The notes beneath the pieces were generated by a model. That model was not told where the DNA came from and did not search any database. It saw only the letters and a program-made list of their open reading frames with translations. Both the position numbers and the translations under genes were made by a program. A stretch of DNA of 64,000 nucleotides from CAYLSV01 sp964386435 (lineage in GTDB: Bacteria > Planctomycetota > Phycisphaerae > Tepidisphaerales > Tepidisphaeraceae): positions 3,405-67,404 of the forward strand of contig CAYLSV010000008.1 in the NCBI GenBank assembly GCA_964386435.1, read 5' to 3'. Below are positions 33,301 to 40,837 of this stretch, piece after piece. The stretch's first letter is position 1, and every line of letters starts with the position of its first letter.

Positions 33301-35748
33301 ATGAACAGGGAGCCGTGGATCGGGTGGGTGGTCAAGGTCTTGGCGTTGTTGCTGCTGCTGCCGGCAACCGTGCGGGCCGACGCGCAACTCGCCGGCGAGG
33401 CCGCGGCATTCCGCGACAAGATTAACCGCGGCCACACCTGGCAGGCGCTCGAACCAGCGCTCGTCCACGACCGCGCCCCGATCTGGCGGACCGCCGGCGA
33501 CGCCGGCTCGGGCGAGGCCGACGTCATGCTCGGGCTCGCCCTGACCTACGGCCGCGGCGTGCCCATCGACCGGGCCGAGGGCGCCCGCCTGCTCCGCCGC
33601 GCCGGCGAGCGGGGCGTGCCCGAAGGGTACGTGTTGCTGGGCAACAGCCCGGTCAGCGACTTCGACGAGGCCGGCGCGCTTTGCGCACTCGCCGCCAATC
33701 GCGGATCGGCCTTGGCCGAGGTGCTGCTGGCGGTGCGGGACCTTTACGCCGATCACCAGGCCCACCTCCGAAGGCCCGACACCCCGGCCAACCGCCGCGC
33801 CTGGCAGGCCGAGGCTCACCAACGGACCAAGCTGCTCGACAACTTGGCCCGCTCCGACAACGTTGCGGCGCCCTTCGCCGCCAAGAGGCTCGCGATGCTG
33901 TACCTCGACTCAAGCGGCATGGTCCCGCGCGATCCGGTGCGGGCCCACGAGCTGCTGCTGCTGGCCGCCGAGGCCGGCGTGCCCGACGCGGCGTGGCAGG
34001 TGGCGACGAACTTCTACGCCGGCCAAGGCACGCGGGCCGACGAGGAGGCCGCCCGCCGCTGGGTCCGGGTGGACGCCGGGCGGGGCAACTTCAAGGCCCT
34101 GCAGACGTGGGTCCACGGCCACATCGCCGACGCCCCACCGCCGGAGCCGATGGTCATGGAGTTGCTGGGCGACTTGTACGCCCGCGAGCACCCGGTCGCC
34201 CCGGTGCTGCGGGCCGACTTGCACCTGAGCGGCACCTACCCGTTGGCGAGCAACGCCGAGGCCGCCCGATTGTTGAGCGAGTCGGTCCGTTGGTCGCGCG
34301 AGCGGGACGAGCTGGTGACGCTGTACCTGGCCGCCGAGGCGCTGCTGTTCGACGTGCCAACCGACGTGCCGACGCCCTTGCAGATCGACGCGGCCCTTTC
34401 GGCGCTGGACCTGCTGCGGGAGTACGGCGACGGCGACGCGTCGGCCCTGCTGTCCCGGCTGCACCGCGAGGGCCGGCACGTGCAATTCGACGCCGAGCGG
34501 GCCGTGGAGCTGGTCACCGAGGGCATGGAGTTGGGCAGCGCGCTGGCGTACCACGAGGCGGGCGTGCTCACGGCCAACGGCGTGGGCGTGTTGGCGAACG
34601 AGGCGCGGGCCGTAGAGTTTTTCCGCCAGGCCGCCGACGCCGGCGTGGCCGTGGCCGCCGTGGAGATCGGCCGCCGCTACCTGCGGGCCGAGGGCTTGCC
34701 GCGCGACGTGCCGCAGGCGCTAACTTACCTGCAACAGGCGGCGTCCAACGGCTCGGGCGAGGCGATGATGATGCTCGGCCACTTCTGGACCGCCGGTGCC
34801 ACGACCGATGGTTACCAGCCCGACGCCGCAGCGGCCCGAGCGTGGTTCGAAGCCGCCCGCGACGTCGGCGTCGAGCAGGCCGAGGCGGCGCTGCTGCGGC
34901 TGGAACTCGGCGACCCGCTCCGCGGCGTGCTCGAACCGGTGGACGACGATGCCGAGCTCGCCCGCCTCCGCAAACTCGCCCCAAGCGATCCGGCGGCCGC
35001 GGCGGTGCTGGGCGAGTATTTGCTGAACAACGGCGGCGACGTCGCCGAGGCCAGCCGCTGGCTGCAACAGGCGGCCGCGGCGGGCCACGAGGCGGCGCTG
35101 CTGCTGTGGTTCAACACGGCGGTCCGTCAGCCGCAGGCGGTTGACCCAGACGCCCTGCTGGCCCTGCTGCGGCGGCGGATGTTCGCCGGCGACACGCTGG
35201 CATACACGCTGATGGGCAACGCCGTGGCCACCGGCCTCGGCACCGATCAGAGTTGGGAAAACGCCGTCCGGCTGTGGCGGTTCGCCGCCGAGCGGGGTGA
35301 GCACCGGGCCGCTTATCGTTTGGCCATGGCGCTGGTCGAGGGGCAAGGCGTCGACCCGGATCTCGCTGGGGCGGCCCGCTGGCTCCGCCAATCCGCCGAG
35401 GCCGGCCACGTCCCGGCGATGCCGCAGTGGGGCCTGTTGCACTACCACGGTCACGGCACGGTCAAGGACCTCGACGAAGCCGCCCGCTGGTTCGTCAAGG
35501 CCCACAACGCCGGCGACATCGGCGGCACCCTGCTTTTAGCCCGCTGCCACGAACACGGCCATGGCGTCCGTCAGGACCCCGCCCGCGCCGTCGCCCTCTA
35601 CCGCCAGGCCGCCGCCGCCGATCTGCCCGAAGCCTACCGCAAGCTCGCCGACTTCCACGACCAAGGTTTTGGCGTGCCCCGCGACCCCACCGAAGCCACC
35701 CGCCTCCGCACCCAAGCCGCCGCCTTGGAAGCGTCACAAGCTGAGTGA
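33301..35748 (+). CDS. Secreted Sel1/TPR-like repeat protein
   Basis: An 815-residue protein with an N-terminal signal peptide (VVKVLALLLLLPATVRADAQ). Tandem Sel1-like repeats of about 36 residues span almost the whole length, e.g. ARRWVRVDAGRGN, EAARLLSESVRW, AVELVTEGMELGSALAYHEA, AVEFFRQAADAGVAVAAVEI and AARWFVKAHNAGDIGGTLLL with GHGVRQDPARAVALYRQAA. Such solenoids usually mediate protein-protein interactions in the periplasm. The specific role is unknown. It is the longest run of repeats in the window. Confidence 0.92.
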   Translation: MNREPWIGWVVKVLALLLLLPATVRADAQLAGEAAAFRDKINRGHTWQALEPALVHDRAPIWRTAGDAGSGEADVMLGLALTYGRGVPIDRAEGARLLRRAGERGVPEGYVLLGNSPVSDFDEAGALCALAANRGSALAEVLLAVRDLYADHQAHLRRPDTPANRRAWQAEAHQRTKLLDNLARSDNVAAPFAAKRLAMLYLDSSGMVPRDPVRAHELLLLAAEAGVPDAAWQVATNFYAGQGTRADEEAARRWVRVDAGRGNFKALQTWVHGHIADAPPPEPMVMELLGDLYAREHPVAPVLRADLHLSGTYPLASNAEAARLLSESVRWSRERDELVTLYLAAEALLFDVPTDVPTPLQIDAALSALDLLREYGDGDASALLSRLHREGRHVQFDAERAVELVTEGMELGSALAYHEAGVLTANGVGVLANEARAVEFFRQAADAGVAVAAVEIGRRYLRAEGLPRDVPQALTYLQQAASNGSGEAMMMLGHFWTAGATTDGYQPDAAAARAWFEAARDVGVEQAEAALLRLELGDPLRGVLEPVDDDAELARLRKLAPSDPAAAAVLGEYLLNNGGDVAEASRWLQQAAAAGHEAALLLWFNTAVRQPQAVDPDALLALLRRRMFAGDTLAYTLMGNAVATGLGTDQSWENAVRLWRFAAERGEHRAAYRLAMALVEGQGVDPDLAGAARWLRQSAEAGHVPAMPQWGLLHYHGHGTVKDLDEAARWFVKAHNAGDIGGTLLLARCHEHGHGVRQDPARAVALYRQAAAADLPEAYRKLADFHDQGFGVPRDPTEATRLRTQAAALEASQAE

Positions 35749-35850
35749 TTTCGCCGTACAAATCAAACCTGCCCCGCTCCCGCCGGCGGCCAAACGTGTT
35801 CTGCCGGACGAGCATTTGTCGAAGCGAGCGGAACGCCCGTCGGGCCGCCT

Positions 35851-35870
35851 ATATTCGTGTGGCCGAATAT
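35851..35870. promoter_or_regulatory. Probable ArsR operator
   Basis: ATATTCG and CGAATAT form a perfect 7-bp inverted repeat with a 6-base spacer, a typical ArsR/SmtB-type site. It overlaps the arsR start codon (ATG at 35869), which would give autorepression. Confidence 0.7.
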
Positions 35871-36288
35871 GCCTGCCGTCGCCCCACAAGTCAACGACCC
35901 CGCCGCCGAGGCCCGAACCTTCAAGCTGTTCCGCGCGTTCAGCGATCCGACCCGCTTGCGCCTCCTGCGCTTGCTCCGGCAGGCCAAGCGTGAGGGCGAC
36001 GGCGAAGTCTGCGTGTGCGACCTGGTGAGCGTCCTGAGTATCCCGCAGCCGACCGCCTCGCGGCACCTCGCTTACCTGCGTGGGGTGGGGCTGGTGGCGT
36101 GTCGGAAGCAGGGGGCGTGGTGCCATTACCGTCTGGCACCAGCCGACGGCCCCGTCCACCGCCGACTGCTGGCAACGCTCGACGTTTGCGATGCCGCCGT
36201 GCCCGAGCTGGCCGCCGACGCCGAACGCTTCCGCCTCGCCGGCTGCTGCGTCGCGCGCGACATTGCCGACGAAGCGGGCGACTGCTGA
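35869..36288 (+). CDS. arsR: ArsR-family metalloid-responsive repressor
   Basis: A 139-residue winged-helix repressor. LFRAFSDPTRLRLLRLLRQ opens the HTH; GEVCVCDLVSVLSIPQPTAS has the CVCD motif whose cysteines bind As(III) in alpha-3 sensors; recognition helix PQPTASRHLAYLRGVGLV; and further cysteines at the C-terminus (AGCCVARDIADEAGDC). It was started at the ATG at 35869; a GTG at 35857 would add four residues. It lies 83 bases before arsM, matching an arsenic-induced operon repressed from the overlapping operator. Confidence 0.93.
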   Translation: MPAVAPQVNDPAAEARTFKLFRAFSDPTRLRLLRLLRQAKREGDGEVCVCDLVSVLSIPQPTASRHLAYLRGVGLVACRKQGAWCHYRLAPADGPVHRRLLATLDVCDAAVPELAADAERFRLAGCCVARDIADEAGDC

Positions 36289-36371
36289 ACCTTCACGCGG
36301 ACGGCCGAGGGGTCGCTTCTCCTGACGCCGCCGCACATGCGCCCGCCACACACTTCAAGTTAGATAACGCC

Positions 36372-36419
36372 ATGCCCAACACCATGCCCAACACCATGCC
36401 CAACACCATGCCCAACACC
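36372..36419 (+). repeat. Four tandem 12-base repeats carrying in-frame ATGs at the arsM start
   Basis: The unit ATGCCCAACACC (last copy ends ACCT) is repeated four times from 36372. Every unit begins with an in-frame ATG, so translation of arsM could start at 36372, 36384, 36396 or 36408, changing the N-terminus by MPNT units. Confidence 0.9.
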
Positions 36420-37283
36420 TTGATCGCCACCGTCCGAGACAAGTACGCCGCCGTCGCCGACAGCGACCTTACGAATGATTCCGCCGGCGTCCGCGAGGTC
36501 GCCGAGGCGTTCGGCTACACTGCCGACGAGCTGGCGAGCGTTCCCGCCGAAGCGAACATGGGCCTTTCGTGCGGCAACCCGACGGCCATGGCGTCGCTGC
36601 GCCCCGGCGAGGTCGTCGTGGACCTCGGCTGCGGCGGCGGCCTCGACGTGTTCCTCGCCGCCAACACCGTCGGGCCTACCGGGCGGGCCATTGGCATCGA
36701 CATGACGCCCGCCATGATCGACCGCGCCCGCCGCAACGCGCAGGACCTGGAGAATGTCGAGTTCCATTTGGCCCCGATCGACAAGCTGCCCCTGGCCGAC
36801 GCGAGCGTGGACTGCATTATCAGCAACTGCGTCATCAACCTCGCCGACGACAAAGCGGCGGTGTTGCGGGAAGCGTTCCGCGTCCTCAAGCCCGGCGGCC
36901 GGTTCGCCGTCAGCGACATCGCGCTCAAGCAAAAGCTCCCGGCAGAGCTGGCCGACAGCGTGGCCTCGTACGTCGGGTGCATCGCTGGGGCGTTGCCCAT
37001 CGACGAGTTCGAGCGGTTGTTGGATCAGGCCGGCTTCTGCGATGTGCAGATCGTGGACGCCGATGCCGACCTCAACGCCTACGCGAAGGTCGACGGGCAG
37101 TCCGGCTGCTGCTCCCCGACCATGGCATCATCGCCCGGCCTGCCCATCGCCGACGCGTGCTGCTCCCCCGCACAGCCATCAAACGACGAGGGCGTCCACG
37201 ACGGGCTCGCGAAGCTGCTGGGGCGTTACAACGTCAACGACTACGCGGCGAGCGTGAAGGTCTTCGCACTCAAAGCCGCCTGA
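36372..37283 (+). CDS. arsM: Arsenite S-adenosylmethionine methyltransferase
   Basis: A 303-residue cytoplasmic enzyme methylating As(III) with SAM. SAM-binding motif VVDLGCGGGLDVFLAA, then GIDMTPAMIDRARRNAQ. ArsM cysteines are visible in ANMGLSCGNP, CIISNCVINLADDK and VGCIAGALPI. C-terminal Cys pairs in SGCCSPTM and DACCSPAQ extend the protein. Translation may begin at any of four tandem ATGs (MPNT repeat). It is downstream of arsR and followed by a membrane protein gene, so probably arsenic-inducible. Confidence 0.93.
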   Translation: MPNTMPNTMPNTMPNTLIATVRDKYAAVADSDLTNDSAGVREVAEAFGYTADELASVPAEANMGLSCGNPTAMASLRPGEVVVDLGCGGGLDVFLAANTVGPTGRAIGIDMTPAMIDRARRNAQDLENVEFHLAPIDKLPLADASVDCIISNCVINLADDKAAVLREAFRVLKPGGRFAVSDIALKQKLPAELADSVASYVGCIAGALPIDEFERLLDQAGFCDVQIVDADADLNAYAKVDGQSGCCSPTMASSPGLPIADACCSPAQPSNDEGVHDGLAKLLGRYNVNDYAASVKVFALKAA

Positions 37284-37312
37284 CCTTCTGCGCGGTCGGT
37301 GTACGCTGGGGA

Positions 37313-37867
37313 GTGGCGTGGCCGATCGTGCTGTTGTTGTTGCCGTTTGTGCCAGCCGTCGTTGCGATGGGCGTGGCGGGGGCGGCCGTGCGGCGGCGGT
37401 GGGCTTTGGGCGGGTTGATTGTCGTGACGGCGGCGACCGGCCTCGGGTGGCTCGGGCTGCCGGTGGTTTGGGGCACATGGGCAACGTTGCTGACCCTGCT
37501 GGCCGCGATCTCGGCTGCGGCGGGCGGGGTGGCGCGGGGGCTGCGGCTCGCCCGGCTGCCGTGGGCATGGGCGGCGAACCTCGCCCTGATCGCCGCGGCG
37601 GCGTGGCTCACTTGGCCGATCTGGGCGACAACCGCCCCGACATGGGCGACAACGATCCATCCCCTGCTCGCCGCCGACGCCACCGCCGACCTCGGCCGCT
37701 GGCTGCAGCAGCCGGGCGTCTACGGCAAAACAAAGCTCGGCAGCGACGTGCCGTACGCCCTGCCGACCTCCGCCTGGCCCGCGGTCGCCGCGCACCTCGC
37801 CCTCGCCCTGCCGCTGGCGGTGCCGCCGCGGTGGCTGGAGATCAAGGGTCGGCAAAAGCCAGCTTAA
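37313..37867 (+). CDS. Hypothetical multi-helix membrane protein
   Basis: A 184-residue protein with about four hydrophobic helices, starting at GTG: AWPIVLLLLPFVPAVVAMGV, GGLIVVTAATGLGWLGLPVV, TLLTLLAAISAAAGG and ALIAAAAWLTWPIWATTA, then a short soluble part and a final helix AAHLALALPLAVP. It starts 29 bases after arsM and may share its message. It does not resemble ArsB, ArsP or Acr3 that I can see; a link to arsenic is only positional. Confidence 0.6.
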   Translation: MAWPIVLLLLPFVPAVVAMGVAGAAVRRRWALGGLIVVTAATGLGWLGLPVVWGTWATLLTLLAAISAAAGGVARGLRLARLPWAWAANLALIAAAAWLTWPIWATTAPTWATTIHPLLAADATADLGRWLQQPGVYGKTKLGSDVPYALPTSAWPAVAAHLALALPLAVPPRWLEIKGRQKPA

Positions 37868-37910
37868 CGCGCGGCGTCCTCACCCGTTCACCTTCGTATG
37901 CCAAGCGAGC

Positions 37911-38834
37911 TCACCGCGCCTGGCGGATGACGCGGTAGAAGGTCAGGGCGGCGATCAGCAGAACCAGCAGGACGATGAAGCCGAAGCCGCCGCAGGCGCC
38001 GACGAGGATGGCCCCCAAGCTGGTACTCCCTTCGGGTTCGAGGTCGACGAGGACGTTGTCCGCCGGTGCGTTTCGCTCGACTTGGGCGGTGCGGCGGGCG
38101 GTGCCGATGGGGTCGTTGCCGCTGTTGTTGAGGGCGGCGAGCATTTTCGGGGCCGCGGCGTCGGGGAGGGCGGCGATGAGTTCGTACGCCTCCTCGGCCG
38201 TCAGGGCGTCGGCGGTGCCGCGGCCGACCTCGGCGAAGACGTCGGTGAGCTGCCGGGCGAGGGCTTCGGGGTCGTCGGCGCGGCGGTAGCTGTTGACGTT
38301 CTGGGCGAGCTTGAGGTCCTCGTCCATCGCGACGCCGATGACGTCGACGGTAATGCCGCGGCTGAGGACGTCGGGCAGGTAGCGGTCGACCATGCGCTGG
38401 TCATCGGCCTCGCCGTCGGTGACGATGAGCAGGCGGTAGGTGCCGTAGTTGTTGGCCGCCTGGCGGGCTTCGAGCAGGGCGTCGGCCCCGCGCTTCATGA
38501 ACCGCCCCAGCGGCGTGCCACCGCGCGGTCGGATGGGTTCAAGCGCGGTTTGCAGCGCCGCCGCGTCGGGCGGCCCCAGCGGCGCGAGCCAACCGTCGCT
38601 CGGCGTGTTGCGGCCTTCGAAGACGAGCACGCCGACGCGGGTGGTTGGCGGCATGTCCTGAAAAACCCGCAGCAGCGCGTCCTTGGCGACCTCCATCTTC
38701 TCATCGCCGCCGCGGAAGCTGCTGCTCATCGAGCCGCTGGCGTCGAGGACGATCACGACGTGGTCGGCCGCCTGTTCCTGAGCCGTCGCGGCTTGGGGCA
38801 GCAGCAAGAGGAGCGCGACAAACAGGCTCCACAA
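37911..38834 (-). CDS. VWA-domain secreted protein with C-terminal membrane anchor
   Basis: A 307-residue protein with a signal peptide (WSLFVALLLLLPQAATA), a von Willebrand A domain with the MIDAS motif VVIVLDASGSMSSSF, TPLGRFMKRGADALLEA and YRLLIVTDGEADDQ, then a linker and a C-terminal helix (LVGACGGFGFIVLLVLLIAA). The frame is open far upstream through a REP copy, so the true start is uncertain; a TTG at 38834 directly before the signal peptide is used. It follows the substrate-binding/OmpA gene on the same strand, about 160 bases away across a REP pair. Confidence 0.75.
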   Translation of the reverse strand: MWSLFVALLLLLPQAATAQEQAADHVVIVLDASGSMSSSFRGGDEKMEVAKDALLRVFQDMPPTTRVGVLVFEGRNTPSDGWLAPLGPPDAAALQTALEPIRPRGGTPLGRFMKRGADALLEARQAANNYGTYRLLIVTDGEADDQRMVDRYLPDVLSRGITVDVIGVAMDEDLKLAQNVNSYRRADDPEALARQLTDVFAEVGRGTADALTAEEAYELIAALPDAAAPKMLAALNNSGNDPIGTARRTAQVERNAPADNVLVDLEPEGSTSLGAILVGACGGFGFIVLLVLLIAALTFYRVIRQAR

Positions 38835-38851
38835 GACGCCGCGGGTTCGAT

Positions 38852-38960
38852 GTAGCTGCGGGCCGACGGCCCGCAGTGGACGCAATCGCAACTCAAGAGA
38901 CTGACGCGTGTCCTCTCGTCGCGAGAGCGCGTCCACTGCGGGCCGTCGGCCCGCAGCTAC
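38852..38960. repeat. REP-like inverted pair, family 1, with extended tails
   Basis: Left 38852-38883 and right 38929-38960 share stem GGGCCGACGGCCC and also the tail GTGGACGC/GCGTCCAC, giving the most perfect pair in the window: the two 32-base arms are exact inverse complements apart from the spacer of 45 bases. Confidence 0.94.
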
Positions 38961-38991
38961 GGCGGATTCTGTGGGCACGATCTGGATCGGT

Positions 38992-40821
38992 TTAGAAATC
39001 AAAGTCGCCCTCCGTCAGGGTTTCGGCGGGCACCTTCACCAGGCGGAACTCGACCCGCATGTTCTGCAGGGCCTCGCCTTGGTTGGTCGGCTTGGCGACG
39101 ACGGGTTCGCGGACGCCGACGCCGACGGGCTGGATCTGGCTGGGGTCGAGCCGAACGCCTTGGTCGGCGGCGTACTGGACCACGGCATCGCGGACGGCCT
39201 GAGCCCTGGCGCGGCTGAGGTTTAGGGCAGCCTGCAAAGTCTGGCGAGGGTTGTTCTGGCCGCCGTCGAACGCGCCGGTTTCGATGAGGTCGACGACCTG
39301 CTGGGTCGACTCGAGGTCCAGCGGCTTGCCGTCGTAGAAGTAGGCGTAGCCATCGCCGTCACGCTGCCGTTGCAGGATGCCTTTTTCCAAACCGCTTCGG
39401 ACAAGTTGGGCGAGGGCGAGCGTCGGGTCGGCGTGGCCGCGGACGGCGACCACGGCGTTGCCGAACCGCTGGGCCGACTCGACGGCGCGGGCGAACTCCG
39501 GGCCGTAGACGGCCACGGGGAAATCGGTCTGGTTCGGCTCGAACTTGATCGTGAAGGCCAGGATCGTGTTGTCGTCGAGCACCTCGTCGGGGAACTGCTC
39601 GATGGCCTCGGCGGCGAAGCGCTCGCGGTTCTCCAGCTCGCGGTACTCGATGCCGCCCTGCTCGGCCAGGCGGCGGTAATCGAAGTTCGCCTCGAAGAAC
39701 CCGGCCCGCACCTCGGCCGAACCGAGCGCCGCGGCGAGGTCGAGGCCGGCGTTCATCTTGCCCTCAAAACCGGTCGGGCCCGAGTCGTCGAAGAAGGCGA
39801 TGTTGCCGGGGAGGCCGACGAACGTCGCGTCGCTGATCAAACCGTGGGCGTCGATCTCCAGCGTCGGCAAGACGTCTTCGCCGAAGATGTCCTGAGCCGT
39901 TTGCAGCATGGCCATGTACTCGCTGCTGCGGCCGGTCTGGTCGTACTGCGTCTTGGCCTGCTGCAGCTCCTCGACGGCGGCGAGGTAACCGGCGGCGAGC
40001 TTCTCGACCTCCGCGCGGTTGGCGTCGAAGTAGTCTTTGCGAACCGCGTAAACGTCGGCGATGCTGCGGGAAAGTTGGGCCGTGCTGACGAGGACTTTAG
40101 CCCCCTCGACGGTGCCTTCGGCCCCGGTGCCGGTCGAGTCGAGGCCGCCGGTCAGGGCGATCATGTCGGGGCTGATGACGAACGCGCCGTCGATCGAATC
40201 GTCCGATTGGAGCAATGCCGCCGGGCTTTCGTCGCCGGTGAGGTTGGGGACGAAGCGGAGGTCGACGTCGGCGATGTCGAGCTGGGCCGTTTGCAGGATG
40301 TCGTAGAGCATGCCGACGTGGGGGCCGTTCTCCTGGATGGCAATGGTTTTGCCGGCCAAATCGTCGATGGTGTTGAGGTCGCCGCGGGTCACGAGGTGGT
40401 CGCCGGCCGACCAGGTGAGCTGCAGGAACACGACCGGCTTGGTCCGCGGGTCGGCCCCGAGCTTGCCGGAGGCCAGGGCGAGCATGTTGAACGTGCCGCG
40501 CAAATACGGCGTGCGGCCCTCGACGTAATCCCGCACCTGCTGCGAAAAATCGTCGCCCGGCGTCAGCTTCAGGTTGAGCCCGAGCCGGCCGAACCGGGAG
40601 TCGGGCGTTGTCTCGACGCCGCCGTTGGCGAGGAAGGTGGCGACGTCGCCGCCCCAGGTGATGTACGGCAGCGGCACCGCTCCATCGATCTGCACCGGCC
40701 CGACCTGGGCATCGGCCAGCCGGTCCTCGAAGCTCTGCCGATCCTGGGCGGCGGCGGTCGTGGTTGTGGCAGCGATCAGGAGCGACGCGCAGAGCGTCCA
40801 CAAGAGCGTCGTGAGTTTCAT
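38992..40821 (-). CDS. Periplasmic substrate-binding domain fused to OmpA-like domain
   Basis: A 609-residue protein. Signal peptide KLTTLLWTLCASLLIAA, then an ABC-type NMT1/SsuA-like binding domain (about 30-400): GGDVATFLANGGVE, TRGDLNTIDDLAGKTIAIQE and GAFVISPDMIALTGG. The C-terminal part (about 430-609) is OmpA-like: TILAFTIKFEPNQTDFPVAV, VAVRGHADPT, LNLSRARAQAVRDAVVQYAA and IQPVGVGVREPV. The fusion of a small-molecule sensor to a peptidoglycan-binding-type domain is unusual. No transporter is adjacent; it lies in a unit with an unknown protein upstream and a VWA protein downstream. Confidence 0.87.
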   Translation of the reverse strand: MKLTTLLWTLCASLLIAATTTTAAAQDRQSFEDRLADAQVGPVQIDGAVPLPYITWGGDVATFLANGGVETTPDSRFGRLGLNLKLTPGDDFSQQVRDYVEGRTPYLRGTFNMLALASGKLGADPRTKPVVFLQLTWSAGDHLVTRGDLNTIDDLAGKTIAIQENGPHVGMLYDILQTAQLDIADVDLRFVPNLTGDESPAALLQSDDSIDGAFVISPDMIALTGGLDSTGTGAEGTVEGAKVLVSTAQLSRSIADVYAVRKDYFDANRAEVEKLAAGYLAAVEELQQAKTQYDQTGRSSEYMAMLQTAQDIFGEDVLPTLEIDAHGLISDATFVGLPGNIAFFDDSGPTGFEGKMNAGLDLAAALGSAEVRAGFFEANFDYRRLAEQGGIEYRELENRERFAAEAIEQFPDEVLDDNTILAFTIKFEPNQTDFPVAVYGPEFARAVESAQRFGNAVVAVRGHADPTLALAQLVRSGLEKGILQRQRDGDGYAYFYDGKPLDLESTQQVVDLIETGAFDGGQNNPRQTLQAALNLSRARAQAVRDAVVQYAADQGVRLDPSQIQPVGVGVREPVVAKPTNQGEALQNMRVEFRLVKVPAETLTEGDFDF

Positions 40822-40837
40822 CGTGGTGTGCCTTCCT

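Noticed and set aside
38852..38960. Integron attC site or CRISPR repeat
   Set aside because: The pairs lack the attC core site (RYYYAAC), show no array of direct repeats with unique spacers, and have no integrase or cas gene nearby. GTAG plus palindrome and the RAYT gene fit REP elements better.
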